Source of the DNA: an uncultured Myxococcales bacterium
GTDB taxonomy: Bacteria > Myxococcota_A > Polyangia > Polyangiales > Polyangiaceae
Length of the DNA stretch: 64,000 bases
Direction of reading: 5' to 3'
NCBI GenBank assembly: GCA_937872925.1
Contig: CALMUT010000277.1
Location: 34,578 to 98,577, forward strand
The notes under the pieces were generated by a model. It was not told the origin of the DNA and searched no databases. It was given only the letters and a program-made list of their open reading frames with translations. Numbering within the stretch: position 1 is the stretch's first letter; every line of letters begins with the position of its first letter. The translations under genes were made by a program, and so were the position numbers. This document shows, piece by piece, positions 61,884-64,000 of the stretch.

Positions 61884-64000
61884 CTACTGGGGAACCGGCT
61901 GACAACAGCCGGTGACGCAGAACTCACCCGCGGGGCAGGGTTGCTGCCCGGCGAGCCCACATTGCTGCCTGCCCGGCGGGCAAGTTTGGCCCGTGCACTC
62001 CGGCGGAAGCGTGGGTTTGCCGATGCAGATTTCGCAGTTGGCGCAGGTGTTCAGACACGCGGGAACCTGCGTGCATGGCTTGCACTTGAGTGGGTCGTTC
62101 TTGTTGGCCAGGTTGCATGTGCCGTTGCCTCCGCTGTCCTCGGAGCCGAGGTAGACCGTGTACGCAATGCCAGGCATCGCGCAGCAACCGAAACAGTCAC
62201 AACCGTTGGGCACGAGCGGGCCACAATAGTCGCCACACTGTTGGCTCTGCGTAGAGGAGAGCTGCGCGCAGGATTGCCCAGTGCCCGGGATGTTCGCGTT
62301 CGGGTTGTACGCGCACTGCGAGCCTTCTGGCGGATAGTTCGGTGGAACCTCGAGGGGATCGCATTTGTGACTCCAGTAGCACTCGTCGTTGCCCGCCCCG
62401 GTGTCTTGGTCAAAGTAGCAGTCCGCCTTGCAAGGCGCGTTGTTCTGCCCCGCGATGTTACCCTTGAAGCCCTGCTCGTTGTTGTCACACACACCGATGC
62501 AGTGGTCGTCGGCGCTGTCGATCTTGCAGTCGCCGTCGTTGTCCAGACAGTCACCGCATTGATAGGTCTTGCCTTGGCACGTGGACACGTTGCAGAAGAA
62601 CCCGCATCCACCTTGACTCGGATTGCAGGTCTGTCCGCAAGCGCAAGTCGTGTTGTCGGGAGTCGACACGCAGCCCACGCCCTCGACGCACGCTTCCGTC
62701 GTGCAGGCGATGCCGTCGTCGCCGCACTGTAGCGGCGCCGGACTCGGCTGGCAGCCCAGGGTCGCACTGCATACCTCTTGGCCGTTGCACATGGATGCGT
62801 CCTGACAAATCGACGGGTCGGGCTGGTAGGAACAACCCAAAGACGGCATGCAGGTGTCGCTGGTGCAAGCAATGCCGTCGTCACAGGTCAGCGCAGTGCC
62901 GGCGACGCAGCCGCTGCCGACCACACACGTCTCGATGCCGTTGCACTGGTTGCCGTCGCTGCAGATCCCGCTGAAGGGCGTGTATTTGCACTGACCATTG
63001 GTCGGGTCGCATTCATCCAGAGTGCACTGAATTCCGTCATCGCAGTTCACCGCCGTACCGCTTAGGCACTGCCCGCCGGCAACGCTGGTGTCGCAGGTTT
63101 CTGTGCCGTTGCAGGGATTGAGGTCATCACAATCCGCGTTTTGCGTGCAGTTCAGGGTGGTGCAGCCCGCGCCCGTACAGATCTGACCCGTGCCGCACAG
63201 GGCGTTGCTCGGAGTCGAGGTGCAGGTCTTGAGAGTCTCGTCACACGCCTCGACAGTGCAGGCAACGCTGTCTGGCGTGCAGCTCACGGCCGTGCCAGCG
63301 ATGCAATCTTGGGTCAAGCTGCACACCTCTGCGCCGTTGCAGTAGACGTTATCCGAACAGGATGCGTGGTTCGGGTTGTGCAGACAGCCCTTCGACGTTT
63401 CGTCGCAGGAATCTTGAGTGCAGCCGATCCCATCTTCGCAGTCGATCGCCGCGCCGGCCTTGCACCCGGTGGTGGGATCGCCGGAGGGCGGTTCGCAGAT
63501 CTCTACACCGTCGCAGTAGATCGTGTTGTTACACAGCGTGTTATTTGGGGTGAACACGCACTTCGCCAGCGAGTTGCTGCAGGTATCTACCGTGCACGAG
63601 ATCCCGTCACTGCAGGCGACCGGCGTGCCGGCGACACAACCCGTCGTCGGATCGGCGCCCGCCGCAGAAGGATCACACTTCTCGGTGCCGGTGCAGAAGA
63701 GACTATCCGAGCACTGGCCATCTTGAAGCACGGTCTTGCAACTCTTCGTCGCGTTGTCGCAGACCTCCGCGGTGCACGTCTTGCCGTCGCCCGGGCAGAC
63801 GATCGGCGTGCCGGCAACACACTTACCCGCAGCGCATGTTTCCACGCCGTCGCAGTACACCAGGTTGTCACAATCGGTATGGGTCACGCACTCCGGGGTG
63901 CCCGCGTCGGCGCCGGCTGCGCCGCCCGTCGCTCCGCCGCCACTTCCGGCTGCGCCGCCCGTCGCTCCGCCGCCACTTCCGGCTGCGCCGCCCGTCGCTC
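61884..64000 (-). CDS. Cys-rich repeat protein with glycine-rich repeat linker, 5' end outside the window
   Basis: At least 705 residues; the frame is open to the right edge. The visible N-terminal part is a linker of 11-residue repeats (GSGGGATGGAA) followed by many Cys-rich units of about 40 residues of the form CDDGIACTSDTC...C, similar to the Dictyostelium-type (CTDC) repeats found in large myxobacterial exported proteins. A different Cys-rich C-terminal domain has the pattern CGDCLDNDGDCKIDSADDHC, which carries the MopE-like DNDGDCKID motif, and ends CPAGEFCVTGCCQPVPQ. No C-terminal membrane tag is seen. Exported and disulfide-rich, by composition. The signal peptide must lie outside the window. 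Confidence 0.8.
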   Translation of the reverse strand, partial: ATGGAAGSGGGATGGAAGSGGGATGGAAGADAGTPECVTHTDCDNLVYCDGVETCAAGKCVAGTPIVCPGDGKTCTAEVCDNATKSCKTVLQDGQCSDSLFCTGTEKCDPSAAGADPTTGCVAGTPVACSDGISCTVDTCSNSLAKCVFTPNNTLCNNTIYCDGVEICEPPSGDPTTGCKAGAAIDCEDGIGCTQDSCDETSKGCLHNPNHASCSDNVYCNGAEVCSLTQDCIAGTAVSCTPDSVACTVEACDETLKTCTSTPSNALCGTGQICTGAGCTTLNCTQNADCDDLNPCNGTETCDTSVAGGQCLSGTAVNCDDGIQCTLDECDPTNGQCKYTPFSGICSDGNQCNGIETCVVGSGCVAGTALTCDDGIACTSDTCMPSLGCSYQPDPSICQDASMCNGQEVCSATLGCQPSPAPLQCGDDGIACTTEACVEGVGCVSTPDNTTCACGQTCNPSQGGCGFFCNVSTCQGKTYQCGDCLDNDGDCKIDSADDHCIGVCDNNEQGFKGNIAGQNNAPCKADCYFDQDTGAGNDECYWSHKCDPLEVPPNYPPEGSQCAYNPNANIPGTGQSCAQLSSTQSQQCGDYCGPLVPNGCDCFGCCAMPGIAYTVYLGSEDSGGNGTCNLANKNDPLKCKPCTQVPACLNTCANCEICIGKPTLPPECTGQTCPPGRQQCGLAGQQPCPAGEFCVTGCCQPVPQ
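63915..64000 (-). repeat. 33-bp tandem repeat in the glycine-rich linker
   Basis: The plus strand carries perfect 33-bp units at 63915-63947 and 63948-63980 and a partial third at 63981-64000. On the minus strand each encodes GSGGGATGGAA. The array continues past the window edge. Spacers of the CRISPR type are absent; this is an in-frame coding minisatellite likely to vary in copy number. Confidence 0.9.

Noticed and set aside
61545..62732. A 395-residue frame on the plus strand
   Set aside because: It is antisense to the FKBP and Cys-rich genes and has only an Ala/Val/Arg composition typical of shadow frames.
63915..64000. CRISPR-like repeat array
   Set aside because: The repeats are in-frame and directly adjacent with no spacers, inside a coding linker.

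Overview
The window looks like chromosomal DNA of a high-GC myxobacterium, most likely a member of the Polyangiales (Myxococcota). Evidence for this: very GC-rich codon third positions; several MopE-like proteins built from repeated CDGxDNDCDGxxDE motifs and ending in a MYXO-CTERM-like tag; an FHA-DUF4388 protein; a Ser/Thr kinase fused to an ATPase and TPR-like region; and a very long TPR-bearing sigma-54 activator. I saw no rRNA, tRNA, CRISPR array, insertion sequence, phage or plasmid gene. Genes lie close together and many neighbours overlap by exactly 4 nt (ATGA or GTGA), so translational coupling is common.

Layout. 1-431: partial DUF3293 gene. 6408-602 (minus): a five-gene operon, xseA-aroE-glycogen debranching enzyme-histidine kinase-response regulator, with a 4-nt overlap at each of its four junctions. 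6618-11324 (plus): a 49-residue membrane peptide, TauE/SafE exporter, cysteine synthase, biotin carboxylase and an alpha-methylacyl-CoA racemase-like protein. 12323-11352 (minus): a stand-alone MshEN-domain protein. 12526-18304 (plus): kinase-ATPase-TPR protein, HAD-like protein, SUKH-domain protein and hisD. 18548-23314: a 1,589-residue metzincin-type lipoprotein metalloprotease preceded by a good sigma-54 promoter candidate and followed by a strong intrinsic terminator. 30790-23528 (minus): a regulatory block with a TPR sigma-54 activator, a small lipoprotein, an NtrB-like histidine kinase and an FHA-DUF4388 protein.

32276-30847 (minus): nadD and a DUF2520 gene. 32348-35681: an uncharacterised gene, a 2Fe-2S/FAD oxidoreductase, an orphan ccmB and a DUF2505 gene. 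35727-43245: a histone H1-like protein, gltX, a CPBP intramembrane protease, speA, a TerB-like protein, a lytic transglycosylase and a WYL regulator. 43654-54954: three consecutive MopE-like genes. The first two share a 2.8-kb block that reads as identical but have diverged von Willebrand A heads; the third is a translationally coupled lipoprotein ending in an FGE-like fold. 55084-60458: egtD, pyrimidine-nucleoside phosphorylase, DUF3025 and metG. 60555-64000: a small membrane peptide, a tandem-FKBP lipoprotein and a partial Cys-rich repeat protein with a 33-bp-repeat glycine linker.

Two themes deserve attention. One is a secreted or surface apparatus: MopE-like heads on a homogenised stalk, a coupled lipoprotein, exported Cys-rich and metalloprotease proteins, and a CPBP protease of the superfamily that includes the MYXO-CTERM-processing myxosortases. 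The other is a sigma-54/histidine-kinase/FHA regulatory block convergent with a metalloprotease gene that itself carries a sigma-54-like promoter. Functional links within either theme are inference. Start codons were chosen from overlaps, ribosome-binding sites and avoidance of antisense overlap.
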